A DNA stretch of 64,000 nucleotides from Trichopria drosophilae (GCA_030407085.1 CM059586.1:106715501-106779500), one strand, 5' to 3'. Counted from the stretch's first letter, positions 47,691-60,215 are shown. Notes: generated by a model not told the origin, from the letters alone. Translations and numbers: made by a program.

Positions 47691-48484
47691 TTTTTGATAT
47701 TTTTTACAAAAAAAATTCTCAAATTCTATACGCTTGTTTCTTACTTCGGATTTAAACACTAAATTAAAAAAAACATCGAAAAACATTCAAATTTACGAAA
47801 ACAGGCGACAAGGTCAAATTCAAGGTCAAATTCAAGGTCAACACAAGTAAATGCGCTTTATTTCTGCCGTTTTTTGCACATAATTTTCAATATATGAACC
47901 TTAGTAAAAAAAAGGATAAACTCAGCTGTATGTTTCGATTAATATTAGAAGCAAAAGGTAGACTCTTTACTCCAATACTCAGTTTGACGATCCTAAATAG
48001 TTATCTTATAAAATTTCGCTATGTGAATAATTTTTTAATTTTTTTAGTACACGTAGCTCATTTTTGATAAAATAAAAATTTCTCAAAATCCGTACCCTTG
48101 TTATTTAAGAAATAAAATTTTAAAAAAACCATAGAAAAGGATTGAAATTTATGCAAATAAACGCCAAAGTCAAATTCAAAGTCAACACAAATAAATGCGC
48201 ATTATTTCTGCCGTTCTTTGCATTTATTTTTGAAAATATTAACCTGATGAAAAATGTTTCCCACAAAAGATATAGATCATGAAATTCTTCACAAAAAAGA
48301 TTGTATACGTTTTTTCGTAACATTAACGGTAATAATCCCGTAAGAAAAGGATATACTCAGGTGTATGTTTCCATATTTTGAGAAATATTAGAAGCAAGGG
48401 GTACTCTTTTTACTTTGACTTTTTACTGGAATACTCAATTTTGACCAACATAAATGGTTATCTTAGAAAATTTTGTTATCTTAA
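47691..48484 (+). repeat. Diverged tandem duplication, units ~335 and ~425 bp
   Basis: Unit 1 (47691-48024) and unit 2 (48060-48484) share, in order, TTCTCAAAWTCYRTAC, AAATTYAARGTCAACACAA, ATTTCTGCCGTTYTTTGCA, GTGTATGTTTC-like and CTAAATAGTTATCTTA-like blocks. Unit 2 has an extra ~70 bp near 48240-48310. The 67-codon minus frame in unit 2 has no domain. Confidence 0.7.
47809..47840 (+). promoter_or_regulatory. Three CAAGGTCA sites in tandem, 12 bp period
   Basis: CAAGGTCA at 47809, 47821 and 47833; the last two are preceded by T, giving TCAAGGTCA. This is the extended half-site bound by monomeric nuclear receptors such as FTZ-F1 and ERR. In the second unit of the duplication the corresponding sites have decayed to CAAAGTCA. 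Function is inferred from motif match only and the sites may simply be a micro-tandem repeat. Confidence 0.35.
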
Positions 48485-48820
48485 ATTAGGAAATTGCGCG
48501 ACACACTAAACATTTTTTGTTTACTTAATCGAAAAATGTGATAAATTATACTAATTAATAATAACGATAAATACTATTTCATAAATTTCTACTGGAAGAG
48601 TTCCGTGATATATATTCGTGTGATAAAATAGTATGGTGCAACAAGGAAAAAGAAGTGTTTGGCAGACTCATGCGAATTGTTGTCAAACTTGTACTTATAG
48701 GCAAACACTTATTTTACTCCCAAGTTAGATAATGTACTATTTTTATAATAAGTTATTCGTTACTTTTCAAGTATTATGTTGTAATTAGAATTTAACAGTT
48801 TACGTTCTAAATTCTCCTAG

Positions 48821-48858
48821 GGTGAAAATAACTTCATTATAGTGATTTTATTTTCACC
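48821..48858. repeat. Short hairpin near GCAACAAGG repeat fragment
   Basis: GGTGAAAATAA is perfectly complementary to TTATTTTCACC across a 16 nt loop. ACGAGTGAAAATTGAGTACTC just downstream resembles the mini-hairpins at 23.8 kb. Confidence 0.6.
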
Positions 48859-51728
48859 TTAAACGAGTGAAAATTGAGTACTCTTTTTAAAGCAGATTTG
48901 ACTTTACATTAGAGCAAAATTCCATCTTGATGAAGAAACTAGAATTAATAGGTGTTGTATACATTCAATCATCAAACACAGTCATTATACAAAAAAAAAA
49001 TATTGTGAATTTGAATATTGCAATGCCAATATTTAAAAACATTGTTTAAAACGATAAAAATTAATTCCTGACCATACGACACGCTCGAACCGATGTTTAT
49101 AGGTAATTAGGTTAGGAATAATCGCTTTTTTTTAAGATGAACAATTCGGTTTATTTATTAAAAAGCGATAATTCACTACAAAGAAATTTAAATGTCGAAT
49201 TCATTTAAAATAATGCTTAGATATTTTAAACATCAATAAAAGTGATATGTTGATAAAAATAGGAATAAATGCGACGAAACTGTGATAAAATATTTGCACA
49301 TCATTATCCTGTCATTTACACAATTTCGACAGATTTAAGAGAAATATAAATAAATTCAATTATAATTTCTCTTAAAATCGTAAATGAGGTCATCATAAAA
49401 TTAAAAAAAAAATAGTTTCTGTTTGAACTCGGTATCGCAACCATCATCAGAATAAGTATAAAACGAATGGATAAAAAATAGGGAAAAATTGGGGAAAATT
49501 CATGTAAATATATAGTCCAGTGTTAAAAAAACAATGATTAATGTTTCAAATGTCTCTACAGATCTTATTATAATATTAGAGGGTCGTGAATAATTAATGA
49601 AGTATCTATTAAGAATTATACTAACTAAATAACATAAATAAATAAATAAACAAAAGAGTTCAAAGTAAATATTATAATCGCCGCTAAATAAGATGTTTCA
49701 AATCTGATTTAACGATGATTTTGGAATATTTAGTAATAAAAAAGTTTTCTTTTGTAAAAATTAGGTTCAGTGGATAAAATTATGACGTTATCGTAACTAA
49801 AATCCTTCCCTGTCTCAAGACTAAATATTGTTAACCCTGTATATTCTTCTTCGCTATTATTGCTGCGTATTTAGTCTAGACTCTAATCTTCTTGCAATGC
49901 AAGAAAATTATGTAACGTTGGTAGTTTATTTTTATATGGTTTAATTTAACCTAAGCTATTAGAAATAGGTTTGAATACCAATCTTGTATTTCCGTTTTTT
50001 AGTGTCCATAATAAGTTATTATGAAAAAGCCCTTGATATACGGAATAGACGATTTTTTTGGGCACCTAACCTAATCTATTTTTTTTATTATTTTATAATT
50101 TGGACCAAGATCTTTTTTACGTGGCATGTTGTTCATGAATTTTTTTTTTAAATACGTTTGTCAGTTATTTGTAAGGAGGTATGTATGTATTATTTGTATA
50201 ATTTAGTTAGTATAATTATTAATATATGCTTCATTAATTATTTATGCCCCCATATATTATAATGAGATCTTTAGAGCATATATTCAAAACAATAATCATT
50301 GATATTACACTTGACTATATATTTTCATGAATGAATACAAACATTTATTATTATTTAACATTTTTTTGTATAAAAAGTGTATGATATAAATAAAAAATAT
50401 GTAAAATTTGGTATTATAAAACAGAATCTAATAGAAACGCGCAGACAAATTCTACTCTCAATTTAAAATATTGAAAGACGCAGATACTTTTATGAAAATC
50501 AGCAGATTTATCTGTTAAATTTACAAATAAATCTATGGAAATTACAGATTCATTCTATAAGAATCAAAAAGATTTTTTCTGTTTTCCCTTTCTGTGAAAG
50601 ATTTATTTTAAAAAATGTCAGTAAGATTATGGAAATTTCAAAACAATAAGAAGACATATTATGGTAGAAGTAAACAAAACCATTATAAAAAAGATAATAC
50701 AAAGTTAAACGAAATACTTACTTTTAGAAGAAATCAAACTTTGCAATTCGGTAAAATAATCACTAAACTGAATGAACATTTCTAGAAATTAACAGAAAAT
50801 TACTAAAGGTATATAAACAGCAATAAAATTTATTAAAAATGTTCCATTATGAAAAAATTGAAAATTATCAAAAAAAGTTCATAAATATTAACACAATTGA
50901 AAATAATTACTTTTTACCGCTTTCTTTTTAAAAACATTTTTTGCAATCCTTTTTCATAAATATTAGTAACCAGTACTACTTACCATTTAGTATTAAAAAA
51001 TAATAACATCTATTTATGTAACATTAAGAAAAAATTAAATAACCGTAATTATTTACATAATACGTTAGACATGGCTTTCATTGAAAAGTTTACCTGAAAT
51101 AGGAGTAGGTTTCATTGTTATAATCGACGATAACTTGATAACTAATGTTCTAATTGTTATACCAGTTAGGATAATTAGCTTAACCTAATTTCGCATGTTT
51201 TGATTGGCTATTGAATTCAGGCGATGGAATAATTATCAACTACGTGTACTATACATTATTAAGAAGTTAATTTAGCACGATCGCTATATATCAGCAATAT
51301 TACTATCAATTTAAGCAAGATATTGTAGCAAAATGTTAAATTATACAAAATACAAATTTATGAGAATTCCAGTGTTTAATCTACTTATTAATTTCTAAAT
51401 AGATTGTTCTCGTAATTACCGAAATGAATATGGTACTGTTTGTTAATAAATCGTTCATAAGGTGTCACAAAATTGCATGTTTAACCTTAAAGAAGACTAT
51501 CGCTCGTCAGCCGATCAGTTATACCGATTTTGTTTTGTTTTAAGATTGAAATCTAAATAAGGTTATTTTATATTTATTTTTCTGAATGTAATACTCATAT
51601 TTTTAAAATAAAATTGCGTATTTCACAATAGAGTTATGTTACTCTTTCTAATTAATTTCAAATATACGATAGTCATAAAAGACTATCTTAAGTCCGTTTC
51701 ATTAAACTCTCCTAAATTGCCTTGAGTA

Positions 51729-51798
51729 TGGTAATGAGGAAAGCATAAATTGTACGTATATATATTACGTGCATAACTTTCTGGTACTCTCATTACTG
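51729..51798 (+). other. Imperfect ~70 nt stem-loop
   Basis: GTAATGAG pairs with CTCATTAC, GAAAG with CTTTC and GTACGTA with TTACGTGC around a TATA loop, with one asymmetric internal loop. It resembles a small RNA precursor, but it is a single copy and could be chance in A/T-rich DNA. Confidence 0.25.
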
Positions 51799-52469
51799 TT
51801 GGGTCTCGCGTCTCAATCTGATTGCTCATTTTTTATATTCTTATTAAATAAGTAGTCGAAAACACAAAATTAAATTACATTTATTTTTAAATGATTGTTT
51901 ATTAAATTTTTATTTAATAGAAGGTTGATATGGGATTGTGTAAACAATTTTTTTAATATTTGAAGACTAAATAATTTAAAGGAATTAATACAAACATTTC
52001 TCCATTATTAGATTGTCAAAATGTCCAATTTTCCATGACGTTTTTTCGTATTTCAAAAACGTTTGTTTCAGCATTTCCAAAAAAGCTGGTGAGGGATCTG
52101 TAATACTAGTAAAATTCAGGAATCTGATTCATAAATATCGATGCAATTAATCTTAATCTGACGAAAAAAATGTTCTTTTTCAGTTATATAAAGTGGTTTT
52201 CCCTGATGTTCGCAAATCAACTGATTAAATTATCCAAAACAGTCTTATTTATCCATTGGTTTTTTGGTTCATCGATTTTTCGATCCGCATCCGAATTTTT
52301 GCTATTCAAACAGTGAAAATTTCAAAAACTAGTATTTTTTACCAAAAACGACCGTATGAAATGGTCAAACTTTCATGAACATGTGTATATTATAAGATTC
52401 AGAATGGCAATACTGTCAAAAGCTATTTGACAGGTTTTTTTTTTAAATTCTCGTCACAGCCTACTGATT

Positions 52470-53260
52470 AGTCTCTCAGAAACTTGGTTGCAAGGCGATT
52501 TAAAATTTTTGTCCAATTAGCGATTACCCGGTCTTATAGCCACGTAAGTGATTTATGCAGATTTGTGCAGCGAAGTAGAGAAAAAGTAAAGGGCGGGAAA
52601 GAGAGAACGGAAAGACAAGAAAGGGACGAAGGCAGGAAGAAGAGCGAAGCTCTGCCGGATAACACGAAAGATAAAAATCAAATTAACCTCACATGCCGGA
52701 GCAGGTGACCCGAAAAAGGCGACTGCCCCCTAGAAAACGCGGAGTAAAAGTGAGGCTGAAAAGTCCTGAGGACAGGAAAGGTGAGGGGGGCTATGAGTTG
52801 AAGGGTCAAATACCTCCACGGCTCTACATTACACGTCCAGATTGCAATTTCGAGACCACCATTCCTTCCTGGCCAGCCGCTATTCCTCTTTCTCGTTATT
52901 AGCATTCACTGTCCAGCGAAATTCCACAATAAAACGCGTGGCACACGTGCGCACGGAATTATTCCCATGTTTTCACCCGCTAATTCCGTTCCGGTTCATT
53001 TTTATACGCGTACCGAAAAGTTCCGAGCGCTCGTTCAATTCTCTTTTTATTTCTGTTTCAGGTGAGTTTTCCGGAGTTTTCCGAGCCAGTCGTACTATGC
53101 TGTGCGGTAATGTTTCGAATTTGGTAACTAATTTAAACGTTTTTATAAGGGTTTTAATCTTGAAAAATACTAGGGGTTAATTAATCACTTTACGTCGAGG
53201 ATTTTCGAGTTTCCTGGAATTTTCCGAAAGTTTTAATTGTACGTTGTCAGGTGGCGAATT
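52470..53260. other. GC-richer island containing a splice-like junction
   Basis: A purine-rich stretch (52560-52650) is followed by mixed composition. Frames of 69-112 codons on both strands overlap and carry no domain. The acceptor/donor-like junction at 53061 sits near its right edge. Confidence 0.35.
53034..53067 (+). promoter_or_regulatory. Candidate recursive splice site
   Basis: A pyrimidine tract (TTCTCTTTTTATTTCTGTTT) ends in CAG at 53059-53061 and is followed at once by GTGAGT. This is the known form of a recursive splice (ratchet) site, where acceptor and donor meet with no exon between. It would fit a long + strand intron. It could also be an ordinary acceptor whose exon happens to begin GTGAGT, or chance. 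Confidence 0.35.
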
Positions 53261-55470
53261 CGATGTTTAAATATCGATGAGAATTTTTAATAATATATAG
53301 CAACTTTTTACGGAGAACTTTTTATAAAAAAAAAAAATGAAAGTATATAGTTTGTATAATAATTTCATTTGTTCGGAATGGTTGCTTTTTCATTTTTTAA
53401 CGTGTAATAACTTTATGACAGATTAGGATAATTAGTCTTTTTTTTATCACGGTACTAGTAACTCAATATTAGTAAAGATATAATCACGCATAGGAGTCAT
53501 AAGAGATATTAAAGTGAATATTAAACAAAAATAAGTTTCAAAGAAGAGAAGTTAGGAAAAAACGCTCTTCAAATGTGTAATGTCTCATCATTTTGTCTGT
53601 TTCACCTTATTATTTTTAATGCATCAAAATTTCACATGCGTACGATTTTTATAAACTTCTCTTGTTTGGAGAGTTTTTTATTTGTTTTGAAATAAATTCA
53701 AATCTTTTGTTTAATTCGTGTTTTAAAGGTTATAATTTCATATTTATTTTCTTTTCTGTCGTGTATTCTCCTTTACGAGAAAGGGAAATAATACTCCTCA
53801 ATTCTAAAAATGTAAAAAGATTCATAGCAAATTACAAATGAACGGTGACACATTAAAAAAAACAGTCGTGAAAAATTCTTCAAAAATCAGAAGTAAACGT
53901 CATGAATGCAAACTGTCTGACATGGCACGACTGTTACTACTCGTGCTATACATATTTTACTGCGTTGATTCCTGGTTGATCAGTACAAATGTGATCAATA
54001 AACATTTTCAGTAAAACAAAAAAGGGTACAAAAATACAAGTAATATTTTATTTGGGCTACGAATATTGAAAAATTGGAAAGTCATGAAAAAAATATTGTG
54101 TAAACTGCTTTATAAAATCTTGCAATTTTTTGGAAAATTGGAAACAACTCACCTTCTTTCTTCTTGGCTTATATATTCTGTTAAATTCATTAAGAATAAT
54201 TACCAAAATAGCAAACATTACTCCATCAATATGTCTAGAATATTCGAGTGGCACGTTAGGAACATTCTTTGAAAATATTGCATTCATATTCCAACACAAT
54301 TACTAAACAATGGAGAATATATGTCTAAAAGTTCACGTACGATTATTTTTAAGTGTGCTTTTACTATTGGCTTCGGTTACATTTCAAAAAAACTAGAAAA
54401 ACATGGGAACTCGTCGACACTGAAACAACCGAAACATTATTTTTTAATACGGCGGGGGTGACGCTGGGTAATTCGAGCACGGTAGTTTCGCCCTAGGGTG
54501 CGAAATCGAGCTTCGCGCCCTGAGTGTTGAAAATGTTATTTATTAATATTTCGGTGATATATGGTGAGAGTCGAAGATTTGAAAATACTCATTTTCACTT
54601 TTTACACATTTAAGGAACCCCCTCCTCCACTTTTCTTCTTTTCGACCTAAGTTACATGGGGAATGTTCTCATAAGCACCACTTTTTCTTCCCATTTCTGG
54701 TTCTGTTACGTTGGGAATATTCTCGTAAGCGCAAATTTTCATTCAAAAAACTGCAATACAAACTCATCTTATATTATAACTAAAAGCTGCTAGTAAATGA
54801 ATGCCAATACTAGCTTTAATTCTGTAATATTTATTCATACAACTTTCTTCATGGAACTTGAGATAAAAAATCCTGAAAATGTTTCCTTTCAATGTGTCAT
54901 TTCGGACACCATATTGAATTCGATACATCGAAATTAATTTTTATTAGCCCGTAACTTTTTTTCAGCTGCAAAAAAAAATACAAATTACTTAATTTTTTAC
55001 TTAAATCTAAATACTTTGCAAGCTTAATATAGTTTTACTGCATTTTAACATCATTAATGCATTTAACATTCTATGAAAAGATCACACCTATAATTAGTCC
55101 AATATGGACTTTCAATCATCTTTTCCCCAGTTTTTGCTAATGGGCATTGCACTGAACAAAGACGACTCAAACTGCAATTTATAGTGTTAGAAGGTTAAAC
55201 TCGAACTTTTCTTTTAAATTAATGCACAGCATCAAAATAAACAAACTAATAAACTAAACTAAATAAACAATACATTACATAAGAAAAACAAATAGGATTT
55301 AGAAGAGCAGATTTATGTACGTAAGAAACAGTATGTGTAGATTATTTTTCTTGGCCATAACATTACTCAATAAAGCGCTAGTTTGGTTAAAGTAATGTAA
55401 AGTTTGGGTTAAAAAAATTTCCGTCTTGCTTTGAAAGAGTTATAACCATTAATTATTATCTGAGATAACG
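53261..55470. other. AT-rich sequence with small GC patch
   Basis: Mostly A/T-rich. A GC-richer patch at 54440-54540 contains the palindrome TTTCGCCCTAGGGTGCGAAA. Short frames at 54057-54299 (-) and 54066-54272 (+) have no domain. Confidence 0.4.
54651..54740 (+). repeat. Two-copy tandem repeat, period ~54 bp
   Basis: GTTACATGGGGAATGTTCTC is followed 54 bp later by GTTACGTTGGGAATATTCTC, each continuing RTAAGCRC and a TTTTTC-like tail. Confidence 0.6.
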
Positions 55471-56586
55471 GTGGGCCTCGATAAAGTTCAAACCAAAAAG
55501 TCACGACCCTTGCAGTTTATTTTATGATTTCGTTGATGAATTTTAGATTAAAATGAAAATCAGTGGAGGAAAATAGAAATTATAACGATTTCTTATTTTA
55601 TTCTTTTAGGTTTTTGGCATATTTTCTTTAAAATAACGAATAACAAGATATTTATTGTTTTAAAAGATATTTTAATATTAAAAAATATTCTGCTTAATAA
55701 CTTTTTGAGAAAATTTTCGAAAATAATGGTGAAAAATAAGATCTTCCTCGTTGTTCGATCTTGTCTATTATTGTTACATTAATATCATACCTATCTTAAA
55801 ATTCATTTTTAATAAAAAAATTAATTGAAATTTGTCTTCTTATGTAGTATATTAGTGATTTTTTATTTCTTAACAGTATCGTAAACTTTCTCGAAATCAT
55901 TTGTACTATCCAAGATTATAGCGAGCTCTTTCTGAACATAATTAGCAGTCACGAATTTCGAAAACTTTGCTGTTATGAATTAGTGATAGATTACTGTTTG
56001 TTAAACCATATAAATGACATTAATTAGTATAATTTCGTTGCAGTTGATAAAATAAATGAAAATTTAGAACCACTTCAATATTCTCAGATAATGTATTTTC
56101 AAGTAAAGTTTAAAGAAACAAATACACTACACTTAAGGACAGATATCAATTAAATTTGCTATTAAAACCTAAATTACCATAATTGTGTAAAAACAATAAA
56201 TAGACCTTTTTTTCTCGGTTTTACGGAAAATGTTCTTTAATTTACTATCACATAATGTTAGCGTCAAATGACTTGCAGAAGAGTTAGAAAAAACGAAAAA
56301 AAGCTCACTTTATACATATAATTTATACAAATATTTTTTTTTATATCCATAAGAAAGATTTGGTTATTTAACAGAATATGTTTTAATTTCAAAATATATC
56401 CTGTAAAGTAATAAATATTCTGTCGTTATTTTATGGAAAATATGCCTAAACCCTAAGAAAAAAATAACTTTTTTATTTTTTGATCATTTTTATTTTTGTC
56501 TTAAAATTACCATAAGATATCACTGAAATGACATTAAAAATACTGTAAAGGGCCATGACTTTTCGGTTGAATTTCATTTAAGCTCA
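55471..56586. mobile_element. ~1.1 kb inverted-repeat element
   Basis: The left arm GTGGGCCTCG, then AAAAAGTCACGACCCTTGCAG, reads in inverted form at the right end as GTGAGCTTAA, then AAAAGTCATGGCCCTTTACAG. Similarity fades after about 80 bp. The A/T-rich interior holds no frame. Target duplication is not clear. Confidence 0.6.
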
Positions 56587-56759
56587 CAAGATTATTATTG
56601 TTATGGAAATTAATCAATATAACAATAATAATTTGAAGCTCTTCAATTTTTTCCTGAAGATGCCTATTCGAACCATTAGCAATGGAAGCTAAATATTAGT
56701 CAATAGTAACAATTAAAATCGCAGAATACCCATTCACCTGCAAATACAATTAATTATAT

Positions 56760-56990
56760 GGCAAGGAAATCGTGGAACTATAACGCAAGGTTATTGTCGC
56801 AGCTGCAGGGTGCCCGAAGCAATTACCATCACAATACAGCACTTGTGAGTTGCGTTTAATATCTCTGCAGTTGAAATCCTTACTCGAGATTCGCCTGAAT
56901 GATTCTACGCCCCTTTATCGTAGGATCTTTCTTATTAAGAACCCACCACGTGCAACTGACGCGTGCACGTACGGAGTATTATAAATGCAC
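56760..56990. other. GC-richer patch
   Basis: A short mixed-composition patch with CACGTG near 56946 and GCGTGCACGTACG near 56961. Possible regulatory DNA; no frame. Confidence 0.3.
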
Positions 56991-58339
56991 CAAAATTGCA
57001 TAATTTTATCTTATTTTCGTGAAATAACTTAACGAAAATTGGAGCAGTAGCACTTCAAAATCTCACTATTTAATGTCAAATCTATTCTGTTAATTTCAAT
57101 AATCGTGGTAACACGTGGGGTGAAATACTTTTGAAATTTCGTTTATTTTATTTGAAGTACTTTTTTTATTTTATAATCTTTTATTTGAAACTAAAAGCTG
57201 AAAGGAAATGAACGCGTATAAAATCTTTCTCACAGACGGCGTTTAATAATTACCTCCTTATCCATTCCAAGAAGCTCTAATTCGAATTAGGCTAATGTAA
57301 TCTCAGTTTCTTTCGAATCCACTTGGAGACTAATTTTTCCGACGATCTCTCTTAGTACTCCTGTATTTTATTTTCTTCTGAAATTCAATTTTACTGACAA
57401 TCTCTTCCTTCATTTTCTGTTCGTCATCCACTAAATCTGTTTCAATTTTATTTCTTTCACCTTTTTCATTCTTGCTTAGTTTCTATCTATTTTATTTTGG
57501 TAAATACAAAGACCTGAAAATTTCTATGAAAGTTTAAAATATATTTAAATTGTCATTAATAATAGTTTAAAAAACTACATATTAAGACTAATTTTATTAA
57601 TTTTTAAAAAAATAAAAATCACACTAATTCAGATATTTTAATGTCACTACTATTCTATTTTGGTTCCGAACCGCATGTTATTCATTAACGTAATTAATTT
57701 TCTTACGAGTACAATTATGACATTAATATAATCTCATGTAGAGTCTTTTAAGTAACTCAGTGTTTTTTCATATTAATGCGAAGAAAGGAAAGAGAAAGAG
57801 AGGCACATTTTTAATTAAAATACTTTTTAATTAACATGTTATACTTTTAAAATTAAAACCTTGAAAAATAATGATAAATTAATGACAAATTATAATAATC
57901 CCTTACAATCAAACTTTAGTAACTGAAAATGTAGTCCATACTTAATATTTTAACCATTACTAACCATTACTAATCGAAAATTTATTGTATTGATTTAAAT
58001 TTTGTAGTCATCAAAATTTTATTTTTTTGTACATTTTTGCTTCTCTATTTAACAAAATTTTTATAAATATACATAATTAAAAATTCCGAAGTTTTAAAAT
58101 TCACATTTTGTGTCTAATGGATTTTCCTCTAAAATTAGTAAATATTTTAGAAAAAGTTGTACAGAACTATGAAACCGACTTTAAAAGTAATAATTATTTA
58201 CGTCAGGAATAATGAGTTTATGGTCTAGTAAAGTTGGATAAAATGTGTAATAATAAATCAGTTGAAATCAAAGTAGTATCAGTTTTTGCTCGAGTTGCCA
58301 TTACAGGATTATTCAAAATGACTTTTTCATTATTTTTTT
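56991..58339. other. AT-rich non-coding sequence
   Basis: No open frame above 60 codons and no clear repeat. Confidence 0.5.
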
Positions 58340-58660
58340 TTTGTTAATTCGTTGAAACGCGCACGCATCTCGTTTCCCTCATTCGAGGCTACTGGCTGTC
58401 GGTTTCCCGTGGGCCGAAGTACTGCCATTCCACTTTACGCCAAATGCATTCTAATCCCCGGTATAATCCAATGATCCAACCTAATCTCTACGTTCCTCTT
58501 GCGCGCAGCCTGATCGAGGAGATAACGACGGGAGTACGGCCGAATTGGGTGAGAGGAAAAGACTCATAAATATCCGAAGAGACTGAGAGAGAGGGACATA
58601 CATGGACATCGAGAGGCCAGTATGATATAATGATCCCCCTTATGATGAGATCGATGCTAC
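58340..58660. other. GC-richer island
   Basis: A compact island with sharp edges and no open frame above 60 codons, which argues against an ordinary long exon and for regulatory or other non-coding DNA. Confidence 0.35.
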
Positions 58661-59039
58661 TTATTGAGACTTATAGATTTTGGATTTATAACGTTCTTGC
58701 AATTAATACCCTTACTTAATTGTCCATTTAATTTAAAAATTCTGAAAATTACATAGAACTATTAACGTTATTTATATATAACAATTAGACATTTCTGGAT
58801 ATTCGAGAACAATTATATAATCACCAATAGTACTATTTATACAAACAAAAAAGCTGAAAAAATTTTTCAAATGATTCACAAAGATAAAAATGATATCTAA
58901 TATTTTTGTCCATAGTTTTTAACTTAAAACTCATCTAAATAATTCTTTTATTTGCAAATTTTTATTGGTAAAAATTCGTGATTTAAATTAGATCAATTTA
59001 TGCATAAAAAGTGGATAAATTCCGCTTGAAATTCGTTGC
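58661..59039. other. A/T-rich spacer
   Basis: No structure was recognised. Confidence 0.4.
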
Positions 59040-60215
59040 TCAAAGATTTTTAGAGTCGCCGATTACGAATATGAAGTCAGATTTTGAAAAGTCAAAATGG
59101 TTGATCTAACATGACGCTTTTTTGAAAAATATAATCATTCTACTTGAAACATTACTATGAGGAATTTGGGGTCGTTGATTACGAATTTAAAGTCAGATTT
59201 AGAAAAATTCAAAATGGCTTATCTAATATGGCGGAAACATTTTTAAAAGATCAAACCATTTTCCTTGAAACTTGTTACTCAGTGATATTTTAGATCGCTG
59301 AGTACAAATCTGATGATATTTTTCGAAAATTCAAAATGGAGGATTCAATATGACGGACTAATTTTTCAAGAATCCATTTTGTTTTGAAACTTGTTATTCG
59401 GGTGTAAAAGTAAAAGTAAAAGTCGCTGATTATAAATCTGTTGATATATTTTGAAAATTCAAAATGGCGAATCCAATATGGAGGACAAATTATAAAAAAA
59501 ATCGAACCATATAGAATTTTTGGTATTTCTGAATACAAATCTCAAGAGCTTGGGCAGTTGGGTTAAAGTTCTCATATTAGAAAAATTAAAAATATAGATT
59601 TGTAAGTAAAGAATCAAAGAAGTTTTAGGGGTACATAGAACTTTGCTATAATTAATAAATAATCAACGTTTAGTTGATTGAGATAACAACGAGAGTGTTT
59701 TTATTGCTCTAATGACCCCGTCACGAATAGCATTGTTCCCATTCAACAAAGCGAACTCTTCCGAAAACCCATAAAAAAAATTGACGCCATTTTGAACATG
59801 CAAATACTGACATAAGATTCATAATCAGCAATCCCAAGATACCCAGAATGATAAATTCTGTGCAAAATGGTTTTGAATTAGGATAAAGTTATCCGCCATA
59901 TTGAATCCGTTATCTTAAATTTCCAAAATCTAATTTCAAATTGGTAATCAGTGGCCCCTAAAACCGCCCGGGCAACTAGTGTAAAGGAAAATGTTTTCAA
60001 ATTAGAAAATTTGTCCGCCATACTGATTCCGCCATATTGAATTTTCAAAATTTGACTTCAGATTCACCAGCAGCGTCCCGGAACTCTACGAGCAATAAGA
60101 GTCAACCGAAATGGTTTCAATTTGGAAAATTGGTTCGCCATATTGAACCCGCCATTTTTAATTTTCAAAATCTGACTTCAAATTTGTAATTAGCGATCTA
60201 AAAAATCCTTATAAA
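59040..60215. repeat. Large mirrored block of CAAAATGGCGGAT units
   Basis: Four + units with ~130 bp spacing (CAAAATGGTTGATCTAACAT near 59093; CAAAATGGCTTATCTAATAT near 59208; CAAAATGGAGGATTCAATAT near 59331; CAAAATGGCGAATCCAATAT near 59459) are followed by - units from about 59790 (GATTCATAATCAGCAATCCC; CCGCCATATTGAATCCG; CGCCATATTGAACCCGCC near 60135). GGGCAGTTGGGTTAA at 59552-59566 lies at the turning point and resembles a TTAA-element end. Confidence 0.75.
59405..59422 (+). repeat. (TAAAAG)3 microsatellite
   Basis: Three perfect hexamer copies inserted inside a + unit of the mirrored block. Confidence 0.85.

Larger units (their letters stand above)
48485..52469. other. Long AT-rich non-coding sequence
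   Basis: Nearly 4 kb without any open frame above 60 codons. It holds a fragment of the GCAACAAGG repeat (48631-48745), a hairpin GGTGAAAATAA/TTATTTTCACC (48821-48858), a possible stem-loop at 51729-51798 and a short perfect hairpin CTGTCAAA/TTTGACAG (52413-52433) followed by a T run. No gene is supported. Confidence 0.5.

Noticed and set aside
54144..54158. Minus-strand AAGGTGAGTTG as a splice donor
   Set aside because: An isolated motif in A/T-rich DNA with no supported exon on its upstream side.
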